DNA of 64,000 nucleotides from an uncultured Clostridia bacterium (lineage in GTDB: Bacteria; Bacillota; Clostridia; Christensenellales; UBA1242): the NCBI GenBank assembly GCA_944362545.1, contig CALVTJ010000003.1, positions 107,975 to 171,974 on the forward strand, given 5' to 3'. Numbering within the stretch: position 1 is the stretch's first letter; each line of letters starts with the position of its first letter. The translations under genes were made by a program, and so were the position numbers. Shown here one piece after another: positions 8,587-19,691 of the stretch. The notes below the pieces were generated by a model. That model had not been told where the DNA came from and made no database searches. It saw only the letters and a list, made by a program, of their open reading frames with translations.

Positions 8587-9645
8587 ATGCAAGAGGAAAA
8601 AACACCTAGGGAACTTTTGAAAAGTACCTATTTTTATGATTTGCCAACGGAACTTATTGCGCAGACTCCAATTGAGCCTCGTGACCATTCCAGACTTTTG
8701 TGCTACAATCGCAAGACCAAGAAAATTCAGCACAAGCATTTTTATGACATTCTCGACTTTCTGGGGCCGGGAGATGTTTTGGTGGTCAACAATTCCAAGG
8801 TTTTGCCAGCGAGATTATATGGCTACAAAACAGAGACAGGCGCCAAAATTGAAATATTGCTCCAAAAGCGTATTGATTTGAAAAATTGGGAAGTTATTGC
8901 AAGACCGCAAAAACGCCTGAAAATTGGCACAGAAGTTGTTTTCAACAAAAATATCAAATGCACAGTGACCGAAATTGGCGACTTTGGTTCTTGCAAAGTC
9001 AAGTTTTACTATGATGACAGCAAAACATTTGAAGAACATCTCATGGAAATTGGAACAATGCCACTTCCACCATATATAAAAGAAAAACTCAAAGACCAAA
9101 ACAGATATCAAACTGTCTATGCCAAAGTAAACGGTTCAAGTGCAGCACCAACAGCTGGACTTCACTTTACAAAAGAATTGATTGAGAAAATCAAAGCAAA
9201 AGGTGTGGAGTTTGTTGAAGTGCTGTTGCATGTTGGACTCGGCACATTCAGACCGGTCAACGAAGACAACATCAAAGACCACGAAATGCACAGCGAATAT
9301 TTTGAAATCTCACCAGAAGTAGCCGACAAAATCAACAGGGCAAAACGCGAAGGGCGTAGGGTGATTGCGGTTGGCACAACATCTGTGAGAACTCTTGAAA
9401 GCGGGGTGGATGAAAACGGAATTTTGCAGCCGCAAAAGCGTGAAACCAAGATTTTCATCTATCCGCCATACAAATTCAAAATTGTTGATGCACTTATCAC
9501 AAATTTCCATTTGCCAGAGAGCACGCTTATCATGCTCATCTCGGCATTTGTTGGAGACATTGATGAAACACTCAATATTTATAAACTTGCAGTCAAAGAA
9601 AAATATAGATTTTTCAGTTTTGGCGATGCAATGTTTATTGAATAG
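8587..9645 (+). CDS. queA: S-adenosylmethionine:tRNA ribosyltransferase-isomerase
   Basis: Moves the ribosyl part of SAM onto preQ1 in tRNA to make epoxyqueuosine. Family segments seen: FYDLPTELIAQTPIEPRDHSRLL near the start, NNSKVLPARL, SAAPTAGLHFT, HVGLGTFRPV and LITNFHLPESTLIMLISAF. 352 residues, complete. Next to tgt, so the window holds the two tRNA-acting queuosine steps; no preQ1 synthesis genes are seen here. Confidence 0.95.
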   Translation: MQEEKTPRELLKSTYFYDLPTELIAQTPIEPRDHSRLLCYNRKTKKIQHKHFYDILDFLGPGDVLVVNNSKVLPARLYGYKTETGAKIEILLQKRIDLKNWEVIARPQKRLKIGTEVVFNKNIKCTVTEIGDFGSCKVKFYYDDSKTFEEHLMEIGTMPLPPYIKEKLKDQNRYQTVYAKVNGSSAAPTAGLHFTKELIEKIKAKGVEFVEVLLHVGLGTFRPVNEDNIKDHEMHSEYFEISPEVADKINRAKREGRRVIAVGTTSVRTLESGVDENGILQPQKRETKIFIYPPYKFKIVDALITNFHLPESTLIMLISAFVGDIDETLNIYKLAVKEKYRFFSFGDAMFIE

Positions 9646-9720
9646 TGTACAAATTTTACGATGTCATTATTTCGAAAATTTTTAAAATTTGAAAATGCCT
9701 TTAAACTGCAAAACATTTAA

Positions 9721-10896
<1,176 letters not shown>

Positions 10897-10923
10897 GGAG
10901 CAAATTTTGCTAGGTGATAATAA

Positions 10924-11012
10924 AAAAATTGCATAATACTCAATCTAAATCTATTCGCAAAAGACAGGTTTTACGAATAGATAGGCTACATTTTGAGTAT
11001 TATGCAATTTTT
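10924..11012. repeat. 89-bp nested palindrome, copy 2 of the repeat family
   Basis: Outer arms of 20 bp are perfect (10924-10943 and 10993-11012) and carry GCATAATAC. An inner pair ATCTATTCG/CGAATAGAT (10949-10957 and 10974-10982) is also perfect. The outer arm ends in T-runs on both strands, so it could stop transcription from both directions. Confidence 0.85.
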
Positions 11013-11365
11013 CTTACACAATATCTGGTATTATGCAATAAAAATTGCATTTTGGCAAATCTTATGTTTTTCATCTATTTATCTGCATAATACCTAAATT
11101 AAAATTTTGATTTTAACTATTTTTTTAATCTGTTTTAAAACTTTTACAAAAACGTCTTCTAAAATGCGTTTAAATCAATTTTAACATATTTTCACAAGTA
11201 TTTACTCATCTCAAAGATACTTTTTCATTTTTCTATCCTAATCAATATCAAACTTGCACAATTCTGTTTGAATTGAAGTTTTGGAAAATTATTCGCATAA
11301 TTGTTGATTTTATTAAACTCTTTTCTATTTGTTTCTATTGTTATAAATCAAATTCTTTATAAAAA

Positions 11366-11396
11366 TAAAAAATCCACCAATTCCCATAGTGGACTT
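11366..11396 (-). terminator. Terminator after iscU
   Basis: On the minus strand, AGTCCAC and GTGGATT pair around an 11-base loop, followed by seven T. It begins 6 bases after the iscU stop. Confidence 0.7.
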
Positions 11397-11401
11397 TTTT
11401 C

Positions 11402-11830
11402 TTATTCTTGTTGTTCTTGAATTTGTCTTTTGGTTTTGCGAATAGCAGCCTTGGTTGCTTTTTCTTTCTGTTTGTAAAAATCTTCTACTGCTGACCTTAT
11501 TGATTCTTCTGCCAAAATCACACAGTGCATTTTATATTGTGGGATATCCCCCAAAATTTTGCTAATATCCTGACTTGAAACTTTCAGCGCATCGTCAATT
11601 GTTTTGCCTTTTATCAAATCGCACGCAATGTCCGATGCCGAAATAGCAACACAGCAACCGCAGGTCTTGAATTTTGCATTTTCAATGATGCTATTATCAT
11701 CAATTTTGAGATACATCTTGATAATATCTCCACATGCCGAATTTTCTACCTGCCCAATCGCATTTGCTCCGTGCATTCCTCCGGCATTTCTTGGATTTTG
11801 GAACCTATCTAAAATCGTCTTTGTGTACAT
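11402..11830 (-). CDS. iscU: IscU/NifU-type iron-sulfur cluster scaffold
   Basis: Assembles Fe-S clusters with sulfur from the cysteine desulfurase encoded just upstream. Three conserved cysteines are visible: SACGD, KTCGCC and MHC. The usual TFGCG is TCGCC here, so one extra Cys is present. A Lys/Arg/Gln-rich tail of about 25 residues follows the domain. I start at ATG 11830 because GGAGG inside the end of iscS lies 9 bases before it. The downstream terminator closes a two-gene unit. Confidence 0.88.
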   Translation of the reverse strand: MYTKTILDRFQNPRNAGGMHGANAIGQVENSACGDIIKMYLKIDDNSIIENAKFKTCGCCVAISASDIACDLIKGKTIDDALKVSSQDISKILGDIPQYKMHCVILAEESIRSAVEDFYKQKEKATKAAIRKTKRQIQEQQE

Positions 11831-11833
11831 CAA

Positions 11834-13009
11834 TTAAATCCTCCCCGCTTGAATTGGCGAAATTGCTCTCAATTTTGTGATAACTTTTTCGAGTTCATCA
11901 ACGACATAGTCAACATCGGATTTTGATATGTTAAGTCCAAAGGAAATTCTTATCGAACCTTTTGCAATTTCATCTGGAACATTCATAGCTTTCAACACAT
12001 GAGAAGGTAGAAGTGATTTTGAAGTGCAAGCAGATGATGTCGAAACGGCAATTCCCGCAAGATCCAAAAGCATCAAAATTGACTCTCCATCAACACCATA
12101 AAAACTGATGTTTAAAATGCCATTTGATTTTTGATGTGGATGTCCGTTTACTTGGAAAAATTGCACTTTTTCACTCAATTTTTCAAGGAAATATTCTCTT
12201 ATCATTTTAAGTTTTTTGTTATTGATGATATAATTTTTTGTAGCAATTTCAATAGCCTTGCCAAACCCAGCAATGCCAGGAACATTTTCTGTCCCTGCAC
12301 GTTTTCCGCGTTCTTGATTTATTCCGCCAAACGTGATTGGGTCAATTCTCACTCCATTTTTTACATAAAGTGCACCAACACCCTTTGGTCCGTGAATTTT
12401 GTGTGCAGACATTGACATAAGGTCAATTTCCATGTCTTGGACATCAATCTTCAATGTTCCAATCGCTTGAACAGCATCTGTGTGGAACAAAATGCCATAA
12501 TCATGCGCAATTTTTGCAATTGCTTTGATATTTTGAATTGTTCCAACTTCGTTGTTGACCGCCATAATTGAAATCAATGTTGTATCTTTTCTTATGGCAT
12601 GCAAAAGTTCTGAAATGCTGACAAGTCCAGTGCTGTCAACCGGCAAATATGTCACTTCATATCCTTCTTTTTCCAACTGTTGACAAGCATGCAAGACCGC
12701 GTGATGTTCTATCTGGCTTGTGATGATGTGTTTGCCTTTGTTTGCATAAGCATGAGCCACACCGATAATTGCCCAATTGTCTGCTTCTGTTCCACCACTT
12801 GTGAAATAAATTTCATTAGCCTTGCTAGCATTGATGGCTTCTTTGACTCTATCCCTTGCCCTGTCAACAATAGCCATAGCATCTCTGCCGAAACTATGAA
12901 GAGAGCCGGCATTGCCATAGATAGTGTTGAAACATGGCAACATCTCATTTAGAACTTCATTTGAAACATAAGTTGTTGAAGCATTATCCAAATAAATTTT
13001 TCTTTCCAT
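11834..13009 (-). CDS. iscS: Cysteine desulfurase, IscS/NifS type
   Basis: PLP enzyme that frees sulfur from cysteine for Fe-S clusters and tRNA thiolation. It starts MERKIYLDNASTT; the PLP lysine is in SMSAHKIHGPKG, and the catalytic loop cysteine in STSSACTSKS. About 391 residues. I take this ATG because AAAGGGTG lies just upstream and because the family starts here. It is coupled to iscU, whose start lies within 4 bases of this stop. A second cysteine desulfurase sits next to thiI, so roles are probably split. Confidence 0.93.
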   Translation of the reverse strand: MERKIYLDNASTTYVSNEVLNEMLPCFNTIYGNAGSLHSFGRDAMAIVDRARDRVKEAINASKANEIYFTSGGTEADNWAIIGVAHAYANKGKHIITSQIEHHAVLHACQQLEKEGYEVTYLPVDSTGLVSISELLHAIRKDTTLISIMAVNNEVGTIQNIKAIAKIAHDYGILFHTDAVQAIGTLKIDVQDMEIDLMSMSAHKIHGPKGVGALYVKNGVRIDPITFGGINQERGKRAGTENVPGIAGFGKAIEIATKNYIINNKKLKMIREYFLEKLSEKVQFFQVNGHPHQKSNGILNISFYGVDGESILMLLDLAGIAVSTSSACTSKSLLPSHVLKAMNVPDEIAKGSIRISFGLNISKSDVDYVVDELEKVITKLRAISPIQAGRI

Positions 13010-13195
13010 TTGACACCCTTTTATATGGAATAATTTTAACACCAAAAGAAAACAATGTCAATAGCAAAACATGAAAATCACTATTGGCACTGCATTTTTA
13101 ACATTAGGTTTGTAAACGAAAAAACCGTATAATATTGTCCTTAAAACCACAACATTCTTGCAAATAAATAATGCTGATAAAGTCGATAAAAAAGT

Positions 13196-13504
13196 TTACA
13201 TATATTTTTTAACCGCATCAACAAAATCATCGTGCATCCAAAGTCCAATATGGCGTTCCATAACCTTGCCATCTTTGAAAATGTAGATTGTAGGAATGCT
13301 CATAATTCCAAAACTGCGCGAAATTTTCTCTTCTTCATCCACATCAACTTTGTAGATTTTCACAGAATCACCAAGTTCTTCTTGCGCTTGTTCCAAAATT
13401 GGACTCATCATTCTGCATGGGCCACACCAAGTGGCAAAAAAGTCCACAACAACAAGTCCATTTTTTGTCTTTTCTTCAAAATTTTTCTCTGTCAAATGTT
13501 CCAT
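13196..13504 (-). CDS. trxA: Thioredoxin
   Basis: Small dithiol oxidoreductase, 102 residues. The active site is WCGPC inside DFFATWCGPCRMMSP; SIPTIYIFKDGK carries the conserved cis-proline. AAAGGAG lies about 7 bases before the chosen ATG; a longer start seven codons upstream would overlap that site. It stands alone, between iscS and tcdA, on the same strand. Confidence 0.94.
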   Translation of the reverse strand: MEHLTEKNFEEKTKNGLVVVDFFATWCGPCRMMSPILEQAQEELGDSVKIYKVDVDEEEKISRSFGIMSIPTIYIFKDGKVMERHIGLWMHDDFVDAVKKYM

Positions 13505-13574
13505 AACCTTCTCCTTTTTTATCATTTATATTCCAATTTAAAAATTTTTATTTTGTTTTACGGTCTGCAAAATT

Positions 13575-14273
13575 TCAATCACTCAACAGTTTGTTTATCA
13601 CAAAAGCACTCAAAACACAGCCACACATTGCCGGATAATATGAAATGCTTCCGACCACATTTTTTGATGTGTTTTTGCCGGCATTTTTTGGCTTGATTGC
13701 CGGACTTTCACTGACAACAACATCAAGCGATTTTATTTGTCTTTCTCTCAATTGCTTTCTCATAACTTTTGCAAGCCCATCATTTGATGTTTTGTAAATA
13801 TCCATCACTTTGAACGAAGGAATATCAATGCGATTTCCAGCACCCATTGCCGAGATGATGTTGATGTTGTGCTGTTTGCAAAAACAAATGAGTTCCACCT
13901 TGTCCTTGACACTGTCAATGGCATCCACAACAAAGTCAAATTTATTTGCAAAAATCTCGTTCTTTGTGTCTTCGCAAAATCGCTTACAAATGTCTGTGAC
14001 AGCACAATCTTTGTTAATTTTCAAAATCATATCTCTCATGACATTTGTTTTAAATTTGCCCACTGTGTCCTTGTTTGCCACAGCCTGCCTGTTTATGTTT
14101 GTTTCATCCACCGTATCAAAGTCCACCAAAGTGATTTTCCCAACTCCAGCACGTGCAAGCATCAAGCAAACATATCCGCCAACTCCACCAACACCAACAA
14201 CTGCCACACTTGCCTGTGACAATTTTTTTATGCCATTTTCTCCTATGAGAATTTTTGTTCTGTCATTCCACAT
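13575..14273 (-). CDS. tcdA: ThiF/E1-like tRNA threonylcarbamoyladenosine dehydratase
   Basis: ATP-dependent enzyme predicted to cyclise t6A in tRNA (TcdA/CsdL type). N-terminal MWNDRTKILIGENGIKKL, Rossmann VVGVGGVGGYV, DFDTVDETNINRQ for ATP and adenylation, DAIDSVKDK, and AMGAGNRIDPS-like IDIPSF with the C-terminal KLLSD. About 232 residues. The start at MWND has AAAGG upstream and matches the family. MoeB/ThiF is the alternative, but the ubiquitin-like partner and the zinc CxxC pairs of MoeB are not seen. Confidence 0.85.
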   Translation of the reverse strand: MWNDRTKILIGENGIKKLSQASVAVVGVGGVGGYVCLMLARAGVGKITLVDFDTVDETNINRQAVANKDTVGKFKTNVMRDMILKINKDCAVTDICKRFCEDTKNEIFANKFDFVVDAIDSVKDKVELICFCKQHNINIISAMGAGNRIDIPSFKVMDIYKTSNDGLAKVMRKQLRERQIKSLDVVVSESPAIKPKNAGKNTSKNVVGSISYYPAMCGCVLSAFVINKLLSD

Positions 14274-14310
14274 ATCAAAACCTTTACACTTTATCAATGC
14301 TTCTTAAACG

Positions 14311-14372
14311 CATATCACACAATATATTGTGGTATTATGTCAAATAATATCTGCATAACACTACAAAATCTT
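14311..14372. repeat. Palindromic intergenic repeat, copy 3
   Basis: Between hslU and tcdA. ATCACACAATATATTGTGGTAT is a near-perfect palindrome, followed by GCATAACACTACAAAATCTTG, a degenerate second copy. Confidence 0.65.
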
Positions 14373-14378
14373 GTTTTA

Positions 14379-15674
14379 TTATAAAATATACTTCTTCAAA
14401 TCAAATTTCTGTTGTCTGTCTTTAAAGACATTGTTTACATAGTTTTTGTCAATCACAACATCAAGCATTGGATGTTCACCTGTGGCATTGAAAGAGACAT
14501 CTTCCAAAAGTGCTTCCATGATTGTGTGCAATCTTCTTGCTCCCAAGTCTTCACTTGTTTCGTTTTCAATCGCTGCCATTTCTGCAATTTCATCAAGAGC
14601 ATCATCTTTGAAAATCAAATTGATGTTGTCGACTTTCAAAAGGTTTGCATATTGAAGAGTCACAGCATTTTTTGGTGTTGTCAAAATCTTTTTAAAGTCA
14701 TCTTTTGTCAAACTTTCAAGTTCTACTCTGATAGGAAATCTTCCCTGAAGCTCTGGAATCATATCTTCCATTTTTGCCACATGGAATGCCCCCGCTGCAA
14801 TAAAGAGAATGAAGTCGGTTTTGACATTGCCATATTTTGTTGGCACTGTGCTTCCTTCCACAATCGGCAAAATATCTCTCTGGACACCCTCTCTTGAAAC
14901 ATCGGCACTGTTTGTTGCCTGACTCTTGCCAATAATTTTGTCAATTTCATCAATAAAGATGATTCCTTGCTCTTCTGCAAGTGAGATCGCCTCTTCATTG
15001 ACATTGTCCATATCTATGATTTTGTCTGCTTCTTCTTGAAGCAAAACATCACGTGCATGTTTCACTGTCATCTTTTTCTTTTTATGTTTTGGTGGAGTCA
15101 ATCCATCAAACATTGAACCAAGTGTGATTTCGTTTCCGCCAATTGCCATCATAGGTTTTGGATTGTCCAAAACGACAACTTCAATCATCTCATCTTCGCA
15201 CTTTCCACTGTGGAGTTCTTCAAAAAGTGCATCGCGGTTGACTTCGACAGTGGTCACTCTTCTGTTTTGAAAAAGTGCATCAACAATCTTGTTTTCCACA
15301 ATCGGCATAACTTTGTCTTCAACTTCTTTCTTTTTCTTGTCCTTAACCATGCGCACAGCCACTTCCACAAGGTCTCTTACCATGCTTTCAACATCCCTGC
15401 CAACATAGCCGACTTCGGTATATTTTGTTGCTTCAACCTTAACAAAAGGCGCACCGACAAGTTTGGCAAGACGCCTTGCAATTTCCGTTTTGCCCACGCC
15501 AGTAGGCCCACTCATGACAATATTCTTTGGCGTTATTTCATCGCGAACTTCTGCCGGAAGTCTGCTTCTTCTGTATCTGTTTCGAAGTGCAACAGCCACC
15601 GCTTTTTTTGCTTTGCTTTGACCGACAATATATTTGTCAAGTTCATGCACAATTTGTTTTGGTGTAAAATTCAT
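14379..15674 (-). CDS. hslU: ATP-dependent protease ATPase subunit HslU
   Basis: Unfoldase of the HslUV (ClpYQ) protease. It begins with TPKQIVHELDKYIVGQ, has Walker A GPTGVGKTE, the pore-loop segment TKYTEVGYVGRDVE, an I-domain insertion, Walker B GIIFIDEIDK, and the C-terminal sensor 2 region LGARRLHTIMEALLEDVSF. 431 residues, and the C-terminus KKYIL fits docking into HslV. It lies 54 bases after hslV, with GAAGGAG upstream. Confidence 0.95.
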   Translation of the reverse strand: MNFTPKQIVHELDKYIVGQSKAKKAVAVALRNRYRRSRLPAEVRDEITPKNIVMSGPTGVGKTEIARRLAKLVGAPFVKVEATKYTEVGYVGRDVESMVRDLVEVAVRMVKDKKKKEVEDKVMPIVENKIVDALFQNRRVTTVEVNRDALFEELHSGKCEDEMIEVVVLDNPKPMMAIGGNEITLGSMFDGLTPPKHKKKKMTVKHARDVLLQEEADKIIDMDNVNEEAISLAEEQGIIFIDEIDKIIGKSQATNSADVSREGVQRDILPIVEGSTVPTKYGNVKTDFILFIAAGAFHVAKMEDMIPELQGRFPIRVELESLTKDDFKKILTTPKNAVTLQYANLLKVDNINLIFKDDALDEIAEMAAIENETSEDLGARRLHTIMEALLEDVSFNATGEHPMLDVVIDKNYVNNVFKDRQQKFDLKKYIL

Positions 15675-15728
15675 TTTCTTCTCCTTCTTTTATACTCTAT
15701 TTATCTCAATTTATTTTCAAACTAAAAA

Positions 15729-16268
15729 TTACAACTCTTCAACAATGATATTGTCATTTGTGAAAACACAAATTTCACTGGCTATCTTCAAGGCTTTATA
15801 TGCAATCTCTTTTGCCGAAAGATTGGTATTTTCCAAAAGTGCCTTGCCTGCTGCCAAAGCATAATTGCCACCTGAGCCGATTGCACAAACGTTGTCCTGT
15901 GGTTCGATGACATCACCTGTTCCATCCAAAATCAAAATCTGGTCCTTGTCAGCCACAATCATCATGGCCTCAAGTTGTCTGCCTGCCTTTCCTTCGCGCC
16001 AAAGTTGTGCAAGTTCCACCGCGCTTCTCATCAAATTACCCGCAAACTTGTTTAACATTTCTTCAAACTTTTCGCTCAACGAAAAAGCATCCGCCACCGA
16101 GCCTGCAAAACCAATAACAACCTTGTTATTGTAAATTCTCCTCACTTTTTTAGCGTTGTTTTTGAAGATAATGCTGTTTTGCATGGTCACCTGTCCATCA
16201 CCAGCAACACAGATTTTTCCATCTTTCTTAACTGCACAAATGGTTGTGCCCTTAAAAATACTTTCCAT
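15729..16268 (-). CDS. hslV: ATP-dependent protease proteolytic subunit HslV
   Basis: Peptidase ring of HslUV, an N-terminal-nucleophile threonine or serine hydrolase. The family start is [15 protein letters not shown] with AGDGQVTMQ following, so processing before the TT pair is expected. [22 protein letters not shown] and the C-terminus VEEL are conserved. 179 residues. The reading frame stays open 28 codons upstream inside the preceding gene, but AAGGAG before this ATG and homology fix the start. It overlaps trmFO by 17 bases. Confidence 0.93.
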   Translation of the reverse strand: MESIFKGTTICAVKKDGKICVAGDGQVTMQNSIIFKNNAKKVRRIYNNKVVIGFAGSVADAFSLSEKFEEMLNKFAGNLMRSAVELAQLWREGKAGRQLEAMMIVADKDQILILDGTGDVIEPQDNVCAIGSGGNYALAAGKALLENTNLSAKEIAYKALKIASEICVFTNDNIIVEEL

Positions 16269-17556
16269 AAAATTTCTCCTTAAATTTTTCAACTTGCGAT
16301 TTTGACAAAAATTTTTGCACTTCGACCTGCTTGTCGAAAAATTTTTTGTCATAGTCTCCTTTATTGATTATATCATATTTGAGATTGAATAACCTAAAAT
16401 TTATCACACTTTTTTTCAGCAAATTTTCCAAGATGACAGCGATACATGTTTTGTCGCGCAAAATGTTAATGCCAGATTTGCATTTCTTCTCCGCAACTAT
16501 GCTATACGCACAATAATTTGCCATAAGCATAATTTCGAATGGGTCGGCAAGTCCAGCAAGTCCACCACACACATAGATGTTTTCGTGTTCCTTGATTTGC
16601 ATGTTTTCATTTAAACATGCCGGTGCAAGCAAAAATGTCTTGCGCAAGATTTTGCTATATCTCAAAATTTCACAATTTCTGAAAATGTCGATTTGTTCAA
16701 CAATCTCTTTTTGTTCACTGTCCGAAAGATTGCTGAAAAAATCTTCCAAAATAAGCACCTTGTCCGGTCGGCAATAATGACATTTCAAACTTGCATAAGG
16801 TCTTTCTTCTCTCGGGCAAACGCTGTCAAAATGTGGTCGAAAAACGCAATTACGAAGGCCTTCTTTTCCACGCTTTGCAATGCTTTCCACAGAAATTTTG
16901 CGACATTCCTCACAGTCATCTGGCTCGTTTTGATGTTTGCACAATGCAACAATTTTCTCATATATATTGACATATTCACTTTCACTCAAGTTGACAAAAC
17001 ATTCATCATCTGTCACAAAATTGAATTTTTCCAAATTGAGATTTTTTCCATCAATCACCATCTTTTGTGGTTGAAAATGGCAAATTCTATGCTTGCCAAC
17101 AAATCTTGACAACTGTGCCAAGACATCTGCACTTGTGTGATGTCCTGTGGCGATAACTGTTGTTTCATTCTCATTCAAAGTGTCAATATGAATGTTGAAA
17201 ATTTTGATATTTGGATGTGAAAGCAAAAGTTTTTTGATATGTTCTGCAAACTTCTCATCAAACATAAAACCAAATTGCGAAAAATCATCTCTTCTTGCAA
17301 CAGAAAAAAGTGGACTGTCTAAGCATTCCAATTCAAATCTCATGTTTTCCACCAAAAAAGTGTCATACTTGTCGTTGTAATGTTCTTTTTGGTGCATTGT
17401 GTCAAAGATTGATTCTCTTTTTTCAAAACTATCATCAAAAATATGCACATCAAAACCATTGTTGGCAAGAATAAACGCCATCTCTGCTCCTGCCAACCCA
17501 CAGCCAACAATCTTTATCGGTTTCTTTGAAAAGTTTGATGTCATATTCAGTCTCAT
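16252..17556 (-). CDS. trmFO: Divergent TrmFO-like tRNA methyltransferase
   Basis: By position (topA-trmFO-hslV-hslU) and fold this is TrmFO, the folate- and FAD-dependent enzyme that makes ribothymidine 54 in tRNA. It has [18 protein letters not shown] for [23 protein letters not shown] (the family's catalytic-cysteine region), ERPYASLK, and [12 protein letters not shown] near the end. It differs from textbook TrmFO: the first conserved cysteine region (ELVCSNSLR in others) reads FLVENMRFE, and the middle gains CEEC and CHYC pairs. About 430 residues, usual size. Function is likely but not certain. Confidence 0.75.
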   Translation of the reverse strand: MRLNMTSNFSKKPIKIVGCGLAGAEMAFILANNGFDVHIFDDSFEKRESIFDTMHQKEHYNDKYDTFLVENMRFELECLDSPLFSVARRDDFSQFGFMFDEKFAEHIKKLLLSHPNIKIFNIHIDTLNENETTVIATGHHTSADVLAQLSRFVGKHRICHFQPQKMVIDGKNLNLEKFNFVTDDECFVNLSESEYVNIYEKIVALCKHQNEPDDCEECRKISVESIAKRGKEGLRNCVFRPHFDSVCPREERPYASLKCHYCRPDKVLILEDFFSNLSDSEQKEIVEQIDIFRNCEILRYSKILRKTFLLAPACLNENMQIKEHENIYVCGGLAGLADPFEIMLMANYCAYSIVAEKKCKSGINILRDKTCIAVILENLLKKSVINFRLFNLKYDIINKGDYDKKFFDKQVEVQKFLSKSQVEKFKEKFYGKYF

Positions 17557-19613
17557 TCTGCGGTGTTCACCTCATAATCGCATGCTGAGCACTTGATTTT
17601 TTTGCCCTTTCTGATGAGATACTTTCCACATTTTGGACATTTCTCCCCTGTTGGAATGTCCCAACTCATGAAGTTGCATCCATCCCTATCCTCGCAGGCA
17701 TAGAATGTTTTGCCACGCTTTGACCTAACAGCATAGACATTCTTCCCACAATTTGGACATTTTCCAACCGGCTTTTTTGTGTCATCCTCAAGCGGTTTGA
17801 TGTTTCGACATTTAGGAAAGTTTGAACACCCCAAAAATTTGCCATAGCGCCCTTCACGAATGACCATTTTGTGTCCACATTTCTCACAAATGATATCAGT
17901 TTCAACAGGTTGTGACTTCATGGTTAAACTGCTGGCATCTGCCTTTGCAAGAAGTCCTTTAAATCCCTGCCAAAAACTGTCCACAACATCATGCCAATCA
18001 TCCTTATTTTCAGCGATATCATCAAGTCTGTTTTCCATGTGTGCAGTAAATTTGACATTGATGACACCATGGAAGAATTTGTCAAGATAGTCGGTTATCT
18101 TGCGACCGAGTTCGGTTGGAACAAGCGCCTTGCCCTCTTTTGTGCAATAGTTTCTTGCAGTCAAGATTGTGACAGTTGCCGCATAAGTCGCAGGACGACC
18201 AATGCCTTTTTCTTCCATTGCTTTGACCAAACTTGCCTCGGTGTAGCGTGCTGGTGGCTTTGTGAATTTCTGTTCTTCCTTGATGTTTAAGACAGTGACC
18301 TTTTCGCCTTCTTCAAGTTTTGGAAGTTTCCCTGCCTCCTGCTTTTCTTCATCAACATATTCTTTGTAAACCGCAGTGTAGCCCGCAAACTCCATTGTTC
18401 TGCCAGATGCTTTGAAATTGTAATCATTCACATCAATCGAAACACTGACATTGGAATATTGTGCCTCGTTCATCTGGCTTGCCATAAAGCGTTCGTAGAT
18501 GAGTTTGTAGAGCCTATAATTGTCCTTTGTGAGAGAATCTTTGACCATCTCTGGAGTCATTTGCATGGAAATCGGTCTGATGGCCTCATGTGCATCTTGT
18601 GCGTTCTTCTTGGTGGCATAAATATTTGGCTTTGCGGGAACATAATTTGCACCGAATTTTTGTGCAATATAATCACGGCAAGCGTTTTGTGCATCAATTG
18701 ACACTCTTGTGGAGTCTGTTCTTATATATGTGATGAGCGCAATCTTGCCTTCGCCCTTCACTTCCACACCTTCATAAAGTTCCTGCGCCGAAACAGTGGT
18801 GCGCTTCAGACTCATGCCAAGCTTGTTGAGAGCATCCTGTTGCATGGTGCTGGTGGTAAATGGTGCCGGTGCGTGTGATTTGGTGTGTGTCTTTTTGATT
18901 TGCGAGATCACAAAATCTTTGCCTTTTATCTCGCTCAAAATCTTTTCCACTTCTTCTTTGTTTGAGATTTTGATTTTTTTGTTTTTGTAAGATGTCAAAC
19001 TTGATTTGAATTTGACATTGTCCTTTTCATGTTCTGCTGTGACAGTCCAATATTCTTCCGGTTTGAAGTTTTCAATCTCTTTTTCGCGGTCAACAACAAG
19101 TTTCAGTGCCACTGATTGCACTCTGCCTGCCGAAAGTTTTGGAGCAATTTTCTTTGACAAAATTGGCGACAATTTGTATCCCACAATTCTGTCCATAACC
19201 CTTCTTGCCTGCTGTGCATTGACAAGATTGAGGTCAATCACACGAGGTTCGGTCAACGCTTTGAGCACCGCTTTTTTGGAAATCTCATTAAATTGAATAC
19301 GGCACTTGGTGTTTGGGTCAAGTCCCAAAACATGAGCAACATGCCAAGAAATTGCCTCACCTTCTCTATCAGGGTCGGTAGCAATCAAAACTTCATCTGC
19401 ACTCTTTGCCTTCTTTTTCAGTTCAGAAATGAGTTGCTTTTTGTCAGGATTGTCCTCATAATGCGGTTCAAAGTTGTTGTTAAGGTCAATTGCAAACGAT
19501 TTTGCTGGCAAATCTCTTATATGTCCCTTCGTTGCAAACACCTCATAACCATTTCCTAAATATTTTTTCAATGTATCCCTTTTTGCTGGGGCCTCAATTA
19601 CAACTAATTTCAA
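17553..19613 (-). CDS. topA: DNA topoisomerase I (type IA)
   Basis: Relaxes negative supercoils. The Toprim domain starts VVIEAPAKRDTLKKYLG and includes ATDPDREGEA; the active-site tyrosine is in ITYIRTDSTRVS. Three C-terminal zinc ribbons follow, with Cys pairs CEKCG...CSNFPKC, CPNCG...CEDRDGC and CPKCG...CSAC. 686 residues. The start is TTG, with AAAGGAG 8 bases upstream; the conserved N-terminus leaves no other choice. The stop overlaps the start region of trmFO, so translation is coupled. Confidence 0.96.
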   Translation of the reverse strand: MKLVVIEAPAKRDTLKKYLGNGYEVFATKGHIRDLPAKSFAIDLNNNFEPHYEDNPDKKQLISELKKKAKSADEVLIATDPDREGEAISWHVAHVLGLDPNTKCRIQFNEISKKAVLKALTEPRVIDLNLVNAQQARRVMDRIVGYKLSPILSKKIAPKLSAGRVQSVALKLVVDREKEIENFKPEEYWTVTAEHEKDNVKFKSSLTSYKNKKIKISNKEEVEKILSEIKGKDFVISQIKKTHTKSHAPAPFTTSTMQQDALNKLGMSLKRTTVSAQELYEGVEVKGEGKIALITYIRTDSTRVSIDAQNACRDYIAQKFGANYVPAKPNIYATKKNAQDAHEAIRPISMQMTPEMVKDSLTKDNYRLYKLIYERFMASQMNEAQYSNVSVSIDVNDYNFKASGRTMEFAGYTAVYKEYVDEEKQEAGKLPKLEEGEKVTVLNIKEEQKFTKPPARYTEASLVKAMEEKGIGRPATYAATVTILTARNYCTKEGKALVPTELGRKITDYLDKFFHGVINVKFTAHMENRLDDIAENKDDWHDVVDSFWQGFKGLLAKADASSLTMKSQPVETDIICEKCGHKMVIREGRYGKFLGCSNFPKCRNIKPLEDDTKKPVGKCPNCGKNVYAVRSKRGKTFYACEDRDGCNFMSWDIPTGEKCPKCGKYLIRKGKKIKCSACDYEVNTAE

Positions 19614-19691
19614 ATTATTCTCCTTTTGCCATTTTGACTTATGTTATATATACACAAATCAGAACAAAAATTCCTTTCCCTGGATCAGAAA

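Larger units (their letters stand above)
10897..11401. other. 505-bp gene-free gap between convergent tgt and iscU
   Basis: No reading frame here resembles a gene. The gap holds an 89-bp nested palindrome, then loose copies of the same GCATAATAC motif (near 11014-11047 and 11082-11096), an AT-rich stretch without obvious structure, and the iscU terminator at its right end. Confidence 0.7.

Noticed and set aside
10897-11401. Possible small gene or tRNA in the largest gap
   Set aside because: No tRNA cloverleaf and no frame with a ribosome site; only repeats and AT-rich sequence.
16269-16352. HslV with a 28-residue N-terminal extension
   Set aside because: The extra codons lie inside trmFO, lack similarity, and would block N-terminal processing; AAGGAG precedes the later ATG.
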